DNA from: JAICLK01 sp963810525
GTDB taxonomy: Bacteria > Patescibacteriota > Saccharimonadia > Saccharimonadales > UBA4665
DNA length: 64,000 nucleotides
Reading direction: 5' to 3'
Assembly (NCBI GenBank): GCA_963810525.1
Contig: CAWENB010000004.1
Location: 1 to 64,000, forward strand
Numbering within the stretch: the stretch's first letter is position 1; each line of letters starts with the position of its first letter. Under the pieces are notes generated by a model. The model had not been told where the DNA came from and ran no database searches. It saw only the letters and a program-made list of their open reading frames with translations. Positions 1 to 8,123 of this stretch are shown in pieces. Made by a program: the position numbers and the translations under genes.

Positions 1-56
1 GCAGAACGATATCCATAATTAATGTATACGCTTTTAACGGACTAAGGGGGCTCAGA

Positions 57-391
57 CTAAAATGCGCCGGCCTGGGAATTGAGTTGTGAACTGTCAGAAC
101 TGCCGGCGTCAAGATTGACCGAATTGAGCGTATTCAGTGCACTGTTCAAATCGCTGCTCGTGGTCACTTTCGGAGCAGGCGGAACGGTAACACCAGTGGA
201 TTGGGTTGCCGACGAGGAGTTACCGGTTGATGAAGTTGAGGAATTTGACGTTGTCGTAGCTGTTTGTTGAGGCGTTTGATATGCTCGCGTATTTTCACGA
301 TTTCATATCCAGCACCCCCAAGCACAACCAGAACTACCACGACCAAAATCGCTTCAAGGGCAGCAAAACCATCAGAACGTAGCGTTTTCAT
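57..391 (-). pseudogene. type IV pilin-like protein, frameshifted
   Basis: The start (ATG at 391) gives a prepilin-like N-terminus: a short charged leader, then G-FAALE with Glu at +5 of the would-be mature protein and a hydrophobic stretch of about 20 residues. The frame is lost after GYEIVK. From about 294 a different frame runs without a stop to TAG at 57 and encodes a Ser/Thr/Asn-rich tail ending SSQLNSQAGAF. Adding one A to the A4 run (plus strand T4, 292-295) joins the two parts into one protein of about 110 residues. The ATG overlaps the stop of the upstream secreted-protein gene (ATGA), so the pair is probably translationally coupled. Pilin-like is a motif-level call; the break could be a homopolymer sequencing error. 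Confidence 0.6.
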
Positions 392-1119
392 TATTGCGAG
401 CCTCCCTGCGTGATATTTGTACTGGTGCTGGTGCTGGAATTCGTACTCCCCGCAACGGATTTTACGCCCACGATAAGATTCTTCACTGTGTTGCGGTACG
501 CCTTCAGGTCCTGGATTTCAGTTTGCAGTGCCGTCCGGAAGGCGCTCACTTGCCCCTGGGGGCTACTGCTCGTGCAACTAAATGTTCCGACGCTCTTGAG
601 CGCGTTCAAATCCGTCTGCGCAGTTATCGCCGCGTTGTTGACCGCCGTCACCAACTGGCTGTAGTTACTGAGTGAAAGCCCTTTGCTTGCATAAAAGCTC
701 TCGACCCGGGTAGCAATGGTGGTAAACAGCTGCGTCTGATTAGTACCGCGGGTAACGACACGGTTCATGATCGCTGCTATATTTGCGGCCCGTAGATCAC
801 ACTTATTCAAGTTCATTCCCTGGAGTTTGCCCGCAACCTCGGCTTTAATCGCTGAGTTTATCTTTGCCTGCAACATTAAGTTTTGTTGTTGTGCAAGCGA
901 ATTCGTGTAAGTGACTTTATTGTATTCGACCGAGCTACTGTTCGACGTGTTTGTTTGAACGCTGATAACTGGTCCTCCGCCTTGGACGACAATGGTATTG
1001 ACCTCCTTGTCCGTCGTTGGCGGTACGAGCAGCGCCGCCGAAGCCGCTACCGGTACGAATGCTATACTCAACGCAAGGGCGCTGGTCAGCGTCGCACTTT
1101 TTACTAATTTTTTATACAT
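391..1119 (-). CDS. secreted protein of unknown function, coupled to pilin-like gene
   Basis: 242 residues with a Sec signal peptide (basic MYKK start, hydrophobic core, cleavage likely after AASA near residue 28). The rest is predicted mostly helical and Gln/Asn/Ser/Thr-rich, with two cysteines (in NKCDL and FSCTS) that could form a disulfide, and ends in a low-complexity Ser/Thr/Asn tail. An AAGGAA Shine-Dalgarno lies just upstream. The stop overlaps the start of the pilin-like gene, so both are probably surface components made together. No known family recognised. Confidence 0.75.
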   Translation of the reverse strand: MYKKLVKSATLTSALALSIAFVPVAASAALLVPPTTDKEVNTIVVQGGGPVISVQTNTSNSSSVEYNKVTYTNSLAQQQNLMLQAKINSAIKAEVAGKLQGMNLNKCDLRAANIAAIMNRVVTRGTNQTQLFTTIATRVESFYASKGLSLSNYSQLVTAVNNAAITAQTDLNALKSVGTFSCTSSSPQGQVSAFRTALQTEIQDLKAYRNTVKNLIVGVKSVAGSTNSSTSTSTNITQGGSQ

Positions 1120-1150
1120 TAAATTTTCCTTACTTATGCTCAGTTTAAGC

Positions 1151-2551
1151 TTATGCTAATCCCCCTCTTTGGTCAAGCTGGCTCTGGATCACCTTCACCT
1201 GACAGCATTCGCGCATGCCAAGCAGCCCACGTTCGCGTCCCATGCCGGAACATTTATAGCCGCCGAAGGGATCGCTCGGCGAGAAGCGGGCTTCAAGGTT
1301 GAGCGCGACCGACCCGGCGTCGATACGCGAAGCCACGCGCTCAGCTCGGCGGACATCCGCAGACATCACCCGCGCGCCGAGGCCATAGTCGGTATCGTTT
1401 GCAAGTCCGACCGCTTCTTCATCCGATTTAAACGTTACCATCGGCAACACCGGTCCGAAGACCTCCTCGCGCCATACGCGCATATCCTTGGCGATGTTCG
1501 TAATCAGCGTTGGCGCTATATACGCGCCGCGAAGGTTTGCTGGCAGTTTGGCCCGCGCCGCAATTTTCGCGCCTTTTTCGAGGGCATCGGCTAGCTGCGC
1601 CTCGACCAGATCCTTTTGCCGCTTGGCGACCAGGCTGCCAAGATTGATTTTGGGGTCGAGCGGATCGCCAATCTTTTGTGCCTCAATGATTTTGCCGAGC
1701 TCCGCCACCAGATTACTGGCGATCGATTCATGCACAATCAGCCGCTTAATGGCGCTGCAAACCTGACCATTGTGGCTAAATCGTCCCTTGAAAATCACCG
1801 ATGCCGCGTCAACGACGTCAATGTCTTCAAACACGACGCACGGATTGGAGCCGCCCATCTCAAGTACAGCCTTAATAAATTTATCGGCCGCGATTTTGTA
1901 CAGCAGCTTGCCGGTGCGCGTACTGCCCGTAAACCAAAGCAGATCAATATCGCTCTCTGCCAGCTTCTGCCCGACGCCGCCGGCGCCATACACCTCGGCG
2001 AATACGCCGTCTGGTAAATCGTGGTTCAGGATAATCTCTTCCAACAACTTGCCGGTCAGCGGACATTCCTCACTTGTCTTAAACACCACGGTATTGCCGG
2101 CAATCAGGTTCGGGAATATGCCCCATACCGCCATACCGAACGGATAATTCCACGGCGCGATGGCCGCTGCCACGCCGTACGGCTCGTACACCACTCGGTG
2201 CAGCGATTCGTCGTCCTCCAGTGTCGGCTCGTCGGCCAGAGCGCGTTCGCCGTGCTCCAGAAACCAAGTCAGCTCGCCGTCACAGTAGCGACTTGCTTCT
2301 GACCGGCTCTCAATAATCGCCTTGCCGGTTTCTCGCGCAATCAGTTCGGCAATTGCATCGCTGCGGGCATGGAACTCATCACGAATCGGTTCGAGAAGTT
2401 TGATACGTGCCGCCACGCCGAGCTCTTTCCAGGCCGTTTTGGCGGCCCGGGCGTTAGCAACTTTAGCTTTTATTTCGGTGTCGGTAGATACCTCCACTGC
2501 GCCTATAGCAGTGTAATTGTCAGCCGGATTCGTTGAGGTCAGCCTGCTCAT
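1151..2551 (-). CDS. NAD(P)-dependent aldehyde dehydrogenase, succinate-semialdehyde dehydrogenase-like
   Basis: 466 residues, full length for the aldehyde dehydrogenase superfamily. It oxidises an aldehyde to the acid through a covalent thiohemiacetal. Visible motifs: APWNYPF (Asn135), the cofactor loop FTGSTRTGK, general base Glu231 in LEMGG, nucleophile Cys265 in NGQVCSA, and EEVFGPVLP near the C-terminus. The short N-terminus and overall pattern resemble the GabD/Sad subgroup, but the substrate cannot be fixed from sequence. It is alone, and a -10 TATAGT lies 6 nt before its ATG. Confidence 0.9.
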   Translation of the reverse strand: MSRLTSTNPADNYTAIGAVEVSTDTEIKAKVANARAAKTAWKELGVAARIKLLEPIRDEFHARSDAIAELIARETGKAIIESRSEASRYCDGELTWFLEHGERALADEPTLEDDESLHRVVYEPYGVAAAIAPWNYPFGMAVWGIFPNLIAGNTVVFKTSEECPLTGKLLEEIILNHDLPDGVFAEVYGAGGVGQKLAESDIDLLWFTGSTRTGKLLYKIAADKFIKAVLEMGGSNPCVVFEDIDVVDAASVIFKGRFSHNGQVCSAIKRLIVHESIASNLVAELGKIIEAQKIGDPLDPKINLGSLVAKRQKDLVEAQLADALEKGAKIAARAKLPANLRGAYIAPTLITNIAKDMRVWREEVFGPVLPMVTFKSDEEAVGLANDTDYGLGARVMSADVRRAERVASRIDAGSVALNLEARFSPSDPFGGYKCSGMGRERGLLGMRECCQVKVIQSQLDQRGGLA

Positions 2552-2557
2552 GCCTCA

Positions 2558-2587
2558 ACTATAACAACACCTTATCGGCACAGGCAA
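2558..2587 (-). promoter_or_regulatory. promoter of aldehyde dehydrogenase gene, probably leaderless
   Basis: On the minus strand TTGCCT (2587-2582) and TATAGT (2563-2558) are 18 bp apart; the ATG follows 6 nt later, so transcription would start at or next to the start codon. Confidence 0.5.
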
Positions 2588-2606
2588 TAGAATGTCGAGG
2601 GGACAT

Positions 2607-2786
2607 TTACTTTATAACGTCCGCCAGGTGCAGTAACCAGACGCACAGGCCGAACGAACACAGCAAAAGAGCGAGACCGATGCCAAGGCCAATCGGCGAA
2701 CCCCAGCCATACCACTTCATCGTTTCCATGCCATACATGTCGCCGCGTACCCTTTCTTCCATTGATAGCTTGTCGTGTTTGCTCAT
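2607..2786 (-). CDS. small single-span membrane protein
   Basis: 59 residues. A charged N-terminal half (MSKHDKLSMEERVRGD) is followed by one hydrophobic helix from about residue 30 (GSPIGLGIGLALLLCSFG) and a short tail. AAGGAG lies 7-8 nt before the ATG, and coding ends just before the aldehyde dehydrogenase promoter. It has the form of the many small membrane proteins of CPR genomes; no function can be assigned. Confidence 0.65.
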   Translation of the reverse strand: MSKHDKLSMEERVRGDMYGMETMKWYGWGSPIGLGIGLALLLCSFGLCVWLLHLADVIK

Positions 2787-2863
2787 GATTTTCTCCTTGG
2801 CCTGCGCCGATCCGTGCGCTAATATACCTTAATAATTAATAATCTTAGTCGTTAAGCTATTTT

Positions 2864-3336
2864 ATGTCAAGAGACCCTGCAGATTCCGATAACAATAAAT
2901 ATTCGCGGCGTAAGGCGTTGATTGACCGCATGCAAAATCTCGGCCAGATGGCAAGCGCTGAAACCGCCCTGAATCATCAAAGCGCCGCCGCTAAAAACGG
3001 CCTCGGCATTACCGATATGAGGACCGCCTCGACGCTCATGCAAGAAGGCCCGGTGACCGCCGGCCGGCTGAGCCTGACAACCGGCACCGTCACCAATGTA
3101 ATCGACGGGGCCTGGTACGCCGCGAGGCTCACGAGTCCGACCGGCGCAAGGCCGTTGTCGTCGCCAACATAGCTAAACTGTAAGCTGAAGTTAACATTTA
3201 CGAATCCATCGGACAAACCTTTGAAAAACTGCTCCAAACCTACTCAACCGAACAGCCGGAATACTTGGTCGAATTCTATAAAATGTCCATCAAGCTCACG
3301 AAGCAGGAAATATCCAAACTTTCCGATAAAAAATAA
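2864..3336 (+). pseudogene. MarR-type regulator, broken by frameshift and nonsense codon
   Basis: The first frame (2864 to about 3105) encodes a helical N-terminus and the recognition-helix pattern TAGRLSLTTGTVTNVID typical of MarR winged helices. At GGGG (3108-3111) the frame fails. The wing (GLVRREAHESDRRKAVVV) and C-terminal dimerisation helices (to LTKQEISKLSDKK) continue in the next frame to TAA at 3334-3336. An in-frame TAA (about 3181) interrupts this second part as well. The residues usually found between NVID and GLVRR are also missing. Two or more lesions suggest a true pseudogene. A perfect hairpin follows directly. Confidence 0.65.
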
Positions 3337-3359
3337 ACCCGGTCATATTTGACCGGGTT
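3336..3359. terminator. bidirectional hairpin terminator
   Basis: Perfect 10-bp stem AACCCGGTCA/TGACCGGGTT with a TATT loop, between the converging MarR remnant and RNA-binding protein gene. Confidence 0.6.
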
Positions 3360-3381
3360 ATACTGCCGTAAAAGCTTCTGA

Positions 3382-3678
3382 TTAGCTGCGGTAGCCGCCG
3401 TTGCCAGCGTAGTTGTTACGCGGACGCTCATCGCGCGGCCGGGCCTCGCTCACCGTTACAGTACGGCCGTCGAGTTCCTTACCGTTGAGTTCTTCAACTG
3501 CCTTCTTGGCCTCATCGTCAGATGACATTTCAACAAAACCAAAACCCTTGGAACGGCCGGAATCGCGGTCCATGATGACCGTTGCCGACACTACTGTGCC
3601 GACTTGCGCGAAAAAATCGCGCAGCTGGTCGTCATTAACACCCCAGGATAATGATCCCACGAATAGTTTTGTTGCCAC
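3382..3678 (-). CDS. RNA-recognition-motif (RRM) RNA-binding protein
   Basis: 98 residues, one RRM plus a short Arg/Gly/Asn-rich tail. RNP2 is LFVGSL (residues 5-10) and RNP1 is KGFGFVEM (about 44-51), both with the aromatic residues that stack on RNA bases. This is the small bacterial RRM type (cyanobacterial Rbp-like), often cold- or stress-related. The start is GTG at 3678, supported by AGGAG 9 nt upstream. Monocistronic, ending at the hairpin at 3336-3359. Confidence 0.9.
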   Translation of the reverse strand: MATKLFVGSLSWGVNDDQLRDFFAQVGTVVSATVIMDRDSGRSKGFGFVEMSSDDEAKKAVEELNGKELDGRTVTVSEARPRDERPRNNYAGNGGYRS

Positions 3679-3903
3679 TTATAACACTCCTTACTTACTG
3701 CTTGGAGGTCACGTGGCATGATACCCGGGAAGCTGCACCTCAAAACACGATTGAACTTATTAACTTAACTAGAGCAGCTTTTCTATTGCACGCACTATAC
3801 ACTAGTCCGCGTAGCGATTGCAACAACATTTTTCATTATGAAGTAAAATCAGGTCTCATGACATTAGTGGTAAGTCGCTAAAATCGAGAGCTACGCTGCA
3901 GAC

Positions 3904-4767
3904 TTACTGTTGGGAGCGATTGATTCGGGCGATGCTTAAAAAACGGAATGTACGGATGGCTACATATACCAAAAACACTGACGAAGTAATAAAAAAGCTC
4001 ACCGGATACGGCTGATAGTACGAAATAAATATACCGGACCAGGTAGCAAGCAAAGCAACTATCACCGATATAATTATGCCCTGCGACGGTCTGCGCGCCA
4101 GACACTGTGCCACCGCCGCCGGCGTGACCATGAGCGCAAAGATCAGCAGCACGCCCACGACCTGCACAGCGATTGATGTCGCCACAGCCACGAGCAACAG
4201 GAAGAATATGTTCATGCCAAGAATCGGCACGCCTTTGGCTTCGGCAACGTCTTCGTCGAGCGAGGTAAAGAGCAGCCTGCGATATGCCGCCGCGACAGCT
4301 AGCAGAATAACCAGCCCAGCGATGAGTGTCACCGTCACGTCAGCCGCACTGATACCTAGGATCTCACCAAATAATAGTGAATAAGCCTCGGTCGCATAGC
4401 CTTTGTAGAGGCTAATGAATAGCACGCCGAGGCCGAGCATAAAAGCGAGTACCGTGCCGATCTGCACGTCGCGGCTGGCTGCTTTGCGCCCAAGTGCCGC
4501 CATCGCCAAACCGCCGCCGGAGGTGAAGGCCAGAAGCCCGACCAATGGATTGTACCCCACCAGCACCGCACCGGCGGCACCGGCAAAACCGACATGCGAC
4601 AGCGCGTGAGCCGCAAACGACAACCGGCGCAGCACCACAAAATAGCCGACAACCCCGGCCACGACCGCCACGACCGTACCCGCCTCAAATGCGTGCCGGA
4701 TGAAATCGTACTGCCACATGGTCTGCAAATCGCTCCACAGGTTGAGGCTAAAAGTGTCAGCTAGCAT
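3904..4767 (-). CDS. metal ABC transporter permease (ZnuB/MntB family)
   Basis: About 287 residues from ATG 4767 (MLADTF), chosen because the 4800 start would run 44 nt into the ATPase gene. Seven to nine hydrophobic segments are visible. FAAHALSHVGFAGAAGA and LDEDVAEAKGVP are typical of the ABC-3 family for Zn2+, Mn2+ or Fe2+ uptake. It overlaps the ATPase gene by 11 nt and is the last of three import genes (binding protein, ATPase, permease). Metal specificity is not decidable from sequence. Confidence 0.9.
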   Translation of the reverse strand: MLADTFSLNLWSDLQTMWQYDFIRHAFEAGTVVAVVAGVVGYFVVLRRLSFAAHALSHVGFAGAAGAVLVGYNPLVGLLAFTSGGGLAMAALGRKAASRDVQIGTVLAFMLGLGVLFISLYKGYATEAYSLLFGEILGISAADVTVTLIAGLVILLAVAAAYRRLLFTSLDEDVAEAKGVPILGMNIFFLLLVAVATSIAVQVVGVLLIFALMVTPAAVAQCLARRPSQGIIISVIVALLATWSGIFISYYQPYPVSFFITSSVFLVYVAIRTFRFLSIARINRSQQ

Positions 4768-5563
4768 GATGAACCGCCGCTTCCACGCCCAGTACTGCAA
4801 GCCGTCCCTTCGGACTCTTCATGACTTCTATAGGCGCACCATACAGCTTACTCAGACTCTCGCTCGTTACCACTTCGTCAAGCTTGCCGAGCGCGACATT
4901 TCCGTTGGCGATATACATTATCCGGTCGACGACCGGTAGTAAAGGGTTGAGGTCATGCGCGATCAAAAGGACGGTTATGTGCTGCTTCACGACCACGGCT
5001 TTGACAAGCCGTATAAATTCAGTTTCGCGTCGGATGTCGAGATTCGCCAACGGTTCGTCGAGCAGGAGTAGTCGAGGCTGGCCGACCAGCGCCTGTGCCA
5101 AGTACGCCCGCTGCGCTTCGCCCCCCGACAGTTCGCTGAGCGGCCGGCCGGCGAGGGCCTCGGCGTCGACCATTTTAAGCGCGTCAAGTGCTAAGGCCCG
5201 CTCCGTTTCAGCTTGGCCGTTTACCGCGAAACCCCATCTGTTACCGCTTAAGCCCAGCCGCACATACTCCAGTGCGGAGATCTTGTTATCATTATCAATC
5301 GGATGGCGCTGAGGGATATATCCGATGGTCGGGTTTCCGCGCCGCGGCTGCCCGCCAAAAAGTTCAAGCTTACCGGCGGCCGGCCGGCTTAACCCCAGCA
5401 GCAGCCGGAAGAGCGTCGTCTTGCCTGCACCGTTCGCACCCAAGATAGTCACGAATTCACCTGGCTTAACCGCAAAATCCGCGTCACGCCATACCGTTCT
5501 GGTGCGATACCCGGCGGCCAGTCCGCACGCCATAATAATATTTTTCGTTGCTTGTCTCGACAT
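4757..5563 (-). CDS. metal ABC transporter ATP-binding protein (ZnuC/MntA-type)
   Basis: 268 residues with Walker A GANGAGKTT, Q-loop IPQRHP, signature LSGGEAQRAYLAQAL, Walker B LLLLDEPLANLD and switch His in LLIAHDL. It powers the permease encoded next. Only 3 nt separate it from the binding-protein gene upstream. Confidence 0.92.
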   Translation of the reverse strand: MSRQATKNIIMACGLAAGYRTRTVWRDADFAVKPGEFVTILGANGAGKTTLFRLLLGLSRPAAGKLELFGGQPRRGNPTIGYIPQRHPIDNDNKISALEYVRLGLSGNRWGFAVNGQAETERALALDALKMVDAEALAGRPLSELSGGEAQRAYLAQALVGQPRLLLLDEPLANLDIRRETEFIRLVKAVVVKQHITVLLIAHDLNPLLPVVDRIMYIANGNVALGKLDEVVTSESLSKLYGAPIEVMKSPKGRLAVLGVEAAVHHAS

Positions 5564-5566
5564 TCG

Positions 5567-6493
5567 TTATTGCCCCAATGCTCCGGCATTCAGCGCGTTT
5601 TGCAAATCAATTAATTGTGTGTTCATCCAAGTCTGGAATAATGTATCGGGCGGTTGGATAGTTTCGGTCACGCCAACTTCTGGAATGTTGTTTTCGGCGG
5701 CAAGTTTTTTCATGCTTATCGTGAGCGGCGTAACGGTTTGCTTATTGTATACGAGAACTTTCGGTTGTCCGCTTATAAGCTGATTTTGAAATTGTACCAC
5801 GCTAGTCGTCGGCGGATCGTTGCCTTCGGCTACGGCCTCGATGAAGGCCGGCGGCGAGATCAGATCGAGCCCGGCTGCTTTCGCGAGATATGCAAAAATA
5901 TCCTCGGTCGCCGCAACTTTCGTGCCGCCAAATTGTTGTCTGATTGATTGTATGCGATGATCGTATCCGCCAAGCGATGCCTGCAGCTTTTGATACTGCT
6001 GGCGGAAGTAGCCGGTATCTTTCGGATCGAGCGCGATCAAATCCTTATCCATTTGCCCCACGACCTGATTGACGTAATCCGGATTGTACCAAAAGTGTGG
6101 ATTGTCGCCATTTTTCTTTCCGAGCAAATCAGCCACATGCAAGACTTTGCGGCTGCTTTCAGGATTTGCACTAAGCAATCTATCACCCCAGCTGTCATAA
6201 CCCGCGCCGTTCAATACCACGTAATTTGCCGCCGCGAACAACCGCGCATCTTCACTGCTACTCTCAAACTCATGCGGATCCGCATTAGGATCGGATACGA
6301 TCGAGGTCACGTGAACCTTTGACCCGCCGAGCTGGGAAATTAAACTTCCCCAAAAATTCTCCGCCGCTACGATCTGCACCGTACCTTTGATCGTCGGTCT
6401 TGAGACGGCATGGTTGAGGCTTATAAACGCACTTGTAACGGCGGCAACCGCCACAACACCGGCAATCCACTTAACCACAGACCGACTTTTCAT
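5567..6493 (-). CDS. metal ABC transporter substrate-binding protein (ZnuA-like)
   Basis: 308 residues of the cluster A-I metal-binding family. An uncleaved or weakly cleaved N-terminal hydrophobic segment (residues 9-28) lacks a lipobox Cys, so it is probably membrane-anchored by that helix. Probable metal ligands are His in DPHEFE, His in NPHFWYNP, Glu in FIEAVAEG and Asp in IQPPD. There is no His-rich loop of the kind common in ZnuA. First gene of the importer operon, preceded by a promoter with an inverted repeat. Confidence 0.88.
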   Translation of the reverse strand: MKSRSVVKWIAGVVAVAAVTSAFISLNHAVSRPTIKGTVQIVAAENFWGSLISQLGGSKVHVTSIVSDPNADPHEFESSSEDARLFAAANYVVLNGAGYDSWGDRLLSANPESSRKVLHVADLLGKKNGDNPHFWYNPDYVNQVVGQMDKDLIALDPKDTGYFRQQYQKLQASLGGYDHRIQSIRQQFGGTKVAATEDIFAYLAKAAGLDLISPPAFIEAVAEGNDPPTTSVVQFQNQLISGQPKVLVYNKQTVTPLTISMKKLAAENNIPEVGVTETIQPPDTLFQTWMNTQLIDLQNALNAGALGQ

Positions 6494-6499
6494 ACCACC

Positions 6500-6544
6500 G
6501 TTATACAGGGCAACTTAGATAAATTGCAAATTCGTCGCAATTAT
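6500..6544 (-). promoter_or_regulatory. promoter and candidate operator of the metal importer operon
   Basis: On the minus strand TTGCAA (6529-6524) and TATAAC (6505-6500) are 18 bp apart, and the ATG follows 6 nt later (leaderless). An inverted repeat, ATAAATTGC (6519-6527) and GCAATTAT (6537-6544), overlaps the -35 region, the usual place for a Zur- or MntR-type repressor. The regulator itself is not identified. Confidence 0.45.
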
Positions 6545-6564
6545 CCATAAAACTGCAATTCCCC

Positions 6565-7137
6565 TCAGCGACTTACCGGCAACTGTGCTACCACTTGCGG
6601 CACTAACATCCCCGGATCGTCTGCTGAACCATCCAGTTCAAGTACATGCACCGCCTCGTGCTCTCCGGGTTTTACCGTTTCCGCCAGGTATCTGTCTATA
6701 AACTCGTACCGGCGTTCGACGGGAGCCGAAGGGTCATGGGTTCTTAAACGTCTCGCTATAACTTCCGTACCCGTCGTTCCATACAGCGCTACCGCAATCG
6801 CACCGGCTTCTTGCACTACGTGAAGCGGAGAATAGGCGCGCGAATTTGCGGTATTGAATGACATTTCAGCTACGACATTTCGACGCGCCAGTAAATAATT
6901 TATTGCCAGAGAGGCAAATCGCTGCGTGATGTTGCGCGGCCGAATCGGACGGGAATCTCCTCGATTCGCCCGGCTCGTTTCCAAGCTAGCCCTGATTCCT
7001 CTCGAAGAGATATGTTCCGCATCAATGGTGCCGGCCAGCAAACTATTGAAATCTGGCGGGAATGCTTGCAAAAAACCCACCGTGAATATCAAATATGGTC
7101 GTTCCGCCGGTGCGAGACCGTGAAGCTTGCCGCTCAT
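6565..7137 (-). CDS. AAA/zeta-type kinase-like protein lacking a P-loop
   Basis: 190 residues. The N-terminal beta-strand LIFTVG is followed by FLQAFPPDFNSL where kinases of the AAA_33/zeta-toxin type have G-x-P-G-x-GKS. The later part keeps the expected layout: NYLLARRNVVAEMSFN (LxxGxxVVxDxTxxN-like), VALYGTTGTEVIARRL with its arginines, and a lid-like helix. This suggests a former small-molecule or nucleotide kinase that no longer binds ATP in the standard way, or a local sequence error. No operon partner. Confidence 0.5.
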   Translation of the reverse strand: MSGKLHGLAPAERPYLIFTVGFLQAFPPDFNSLLAGTIDAEHISSRGIRASLETSRANRGDSRPIRPRNITQRFASLAINYLLARRNVVAEMSFNTANSRAYSPLHVVQEAGAIAVALYGTTGTEVIARRLRTHDPSAPVERRYEFIDRYLAETVKPGEHEAVHVLELDGSADDPGMLVPQVVAQLPVSR

Positions 7138-7161
7138 AGCATATTATTGTACTAGAGACTC

Positions 7162-7977
7162 CTAGCTTTTTGCATCAAGCAAATTCCGGTAATCCTCGTC
7201 GCTCAGCCCAACCGTAGCGGCGGAAAGGTTTTGCTCGAGATGTTTGATGGATAACGTGCCGGGAATGGGCAGTATCACGGGCGAACGCTTGAGCAGCCAG
7301 GCGAGGGCGAGTTGCTGGGTAGATGCATTATACTTTTTCGCCATTGCCGTCAATTTCACTTCAACCTCTAGTGAACCACCGGCAAGGCCGCCGAGCGGGA
7401 ACCACGGTATGAAGGTAATACCTTGCTCAGTGCAGTAATCAACCAGGTCTTCGTAATCGCGGACGAGCACATTATATTGATTCTGCACGCTGACGATCGG
7501 CGCGATTTTTTGGGCGCGCTGCAGCTGTTCGACAGTTACTTCGCTCAGACCGATATGCCGGATCATACCCTCCTCTTGGAACTTTTTCAGCTCACCAACA
7601 CTGTCTTCAACCGGCACGTCCGGGTTCACGCGGTGCAATTGATACAGGTCGATACGCTCAATCTTGAGCCGCCGCAAGCTCTCCTCCACAAAGCCGCGTA
7701 AGGCTTCCGGCCGGTCGTCATTCCAGCCACCTTTGGTTGCAATAACTAAACCTTGCGAGTATGGCGCCAAGGCGTTACCGATGGCCGTCTCACTCTCGCC
7801 GTTTTGATATCGCCAAGCCGTATCGATGAAGTTCACGCCGAGTTCAACCGCCCGCCCCAAAAGACGATACGCCGGTTCGGTATCGGTAATCCGGTTCGTG
7901 CCTAAGCCGAGCCGGTTCACTGTCAAATCACCGATATTAATTGTGCCGGCGTTCGCCGCTGAAATATTCATTGTCAT
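7162..7977 (-). CDS. aldo/keto reductase
   Basis: About 271 residues, a (beta/alpha)8 NADPH-dependent carbonyl reductase. Catalytic tetrad residues are visible: Asp in FIDTAWRY, Tyr in the same segment, Lys in ATKGGW and His in YQLHRVNP. The C-terminal PIPGT and HLEQNL motifs are typical. The ATG at 7977 (MTMNIS) is preferred over 8043 because TATACT ends 7 nt before it and because the extra N-terminal residues do not match the family. Confidence 0.88.
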   Translation of the reverse strand: MTMNISAANAGTINIGDLTVNRLGLGTNRITDTEPAYRLLGRAVELGVNFIDTAWRYQNGESETAIGNALAPYSQGLVIATKGGWNDDRPEALRGFVEESLRRLKIERIDLYQLHRVNPDVPVEDSVGELKKFQEEGMIRHIGLSEVTVEQLQRAQKIAPIVSVQNQYNVLVRDYEDLVDYCTEQGITFIPWFPLGGLAGGSLEVEVKLTAMAKKYNASTQQLALAWLLKRSPVILPIPGTLSIKHLEQNLSAATVGLSDEDYRNLLDAKS

Positions 7978-8087
7978 ACATGGTAGTATATGCGGCGGCT
8001 CTGTGCAGCGGCTGCGAATTTTCTTACTGTAGCCGACAGCCATTAGACTACAGCAACACTACGATGTGATGAAGCCAAACTAGTTAC

Positions 8088-8116
8088 TTGTTACTTTTAA
8101 CTAAACCTTGTACAAT
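8088..8116 (+). promoter_or_regulatory. leaderless promoter of GH25-like gene
   Basis: TTGTTA (8088-8093) and TACAAT (8111-8116) are 17 bp apart; the ATG at 8124 lies 7 nt after the -10. Confidence 0.6.
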
Positions 8117-8123
8117 ACAGAGC

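Noticed and set aside
1169..2302. Long plus-strand open frames inside the aldehyde dehydrogenase gene
   Set aside because: They lie entirely opposite a gene with all catalytic motifs and show arginine/histidine-rich non-protein-like composition; shadow frames.
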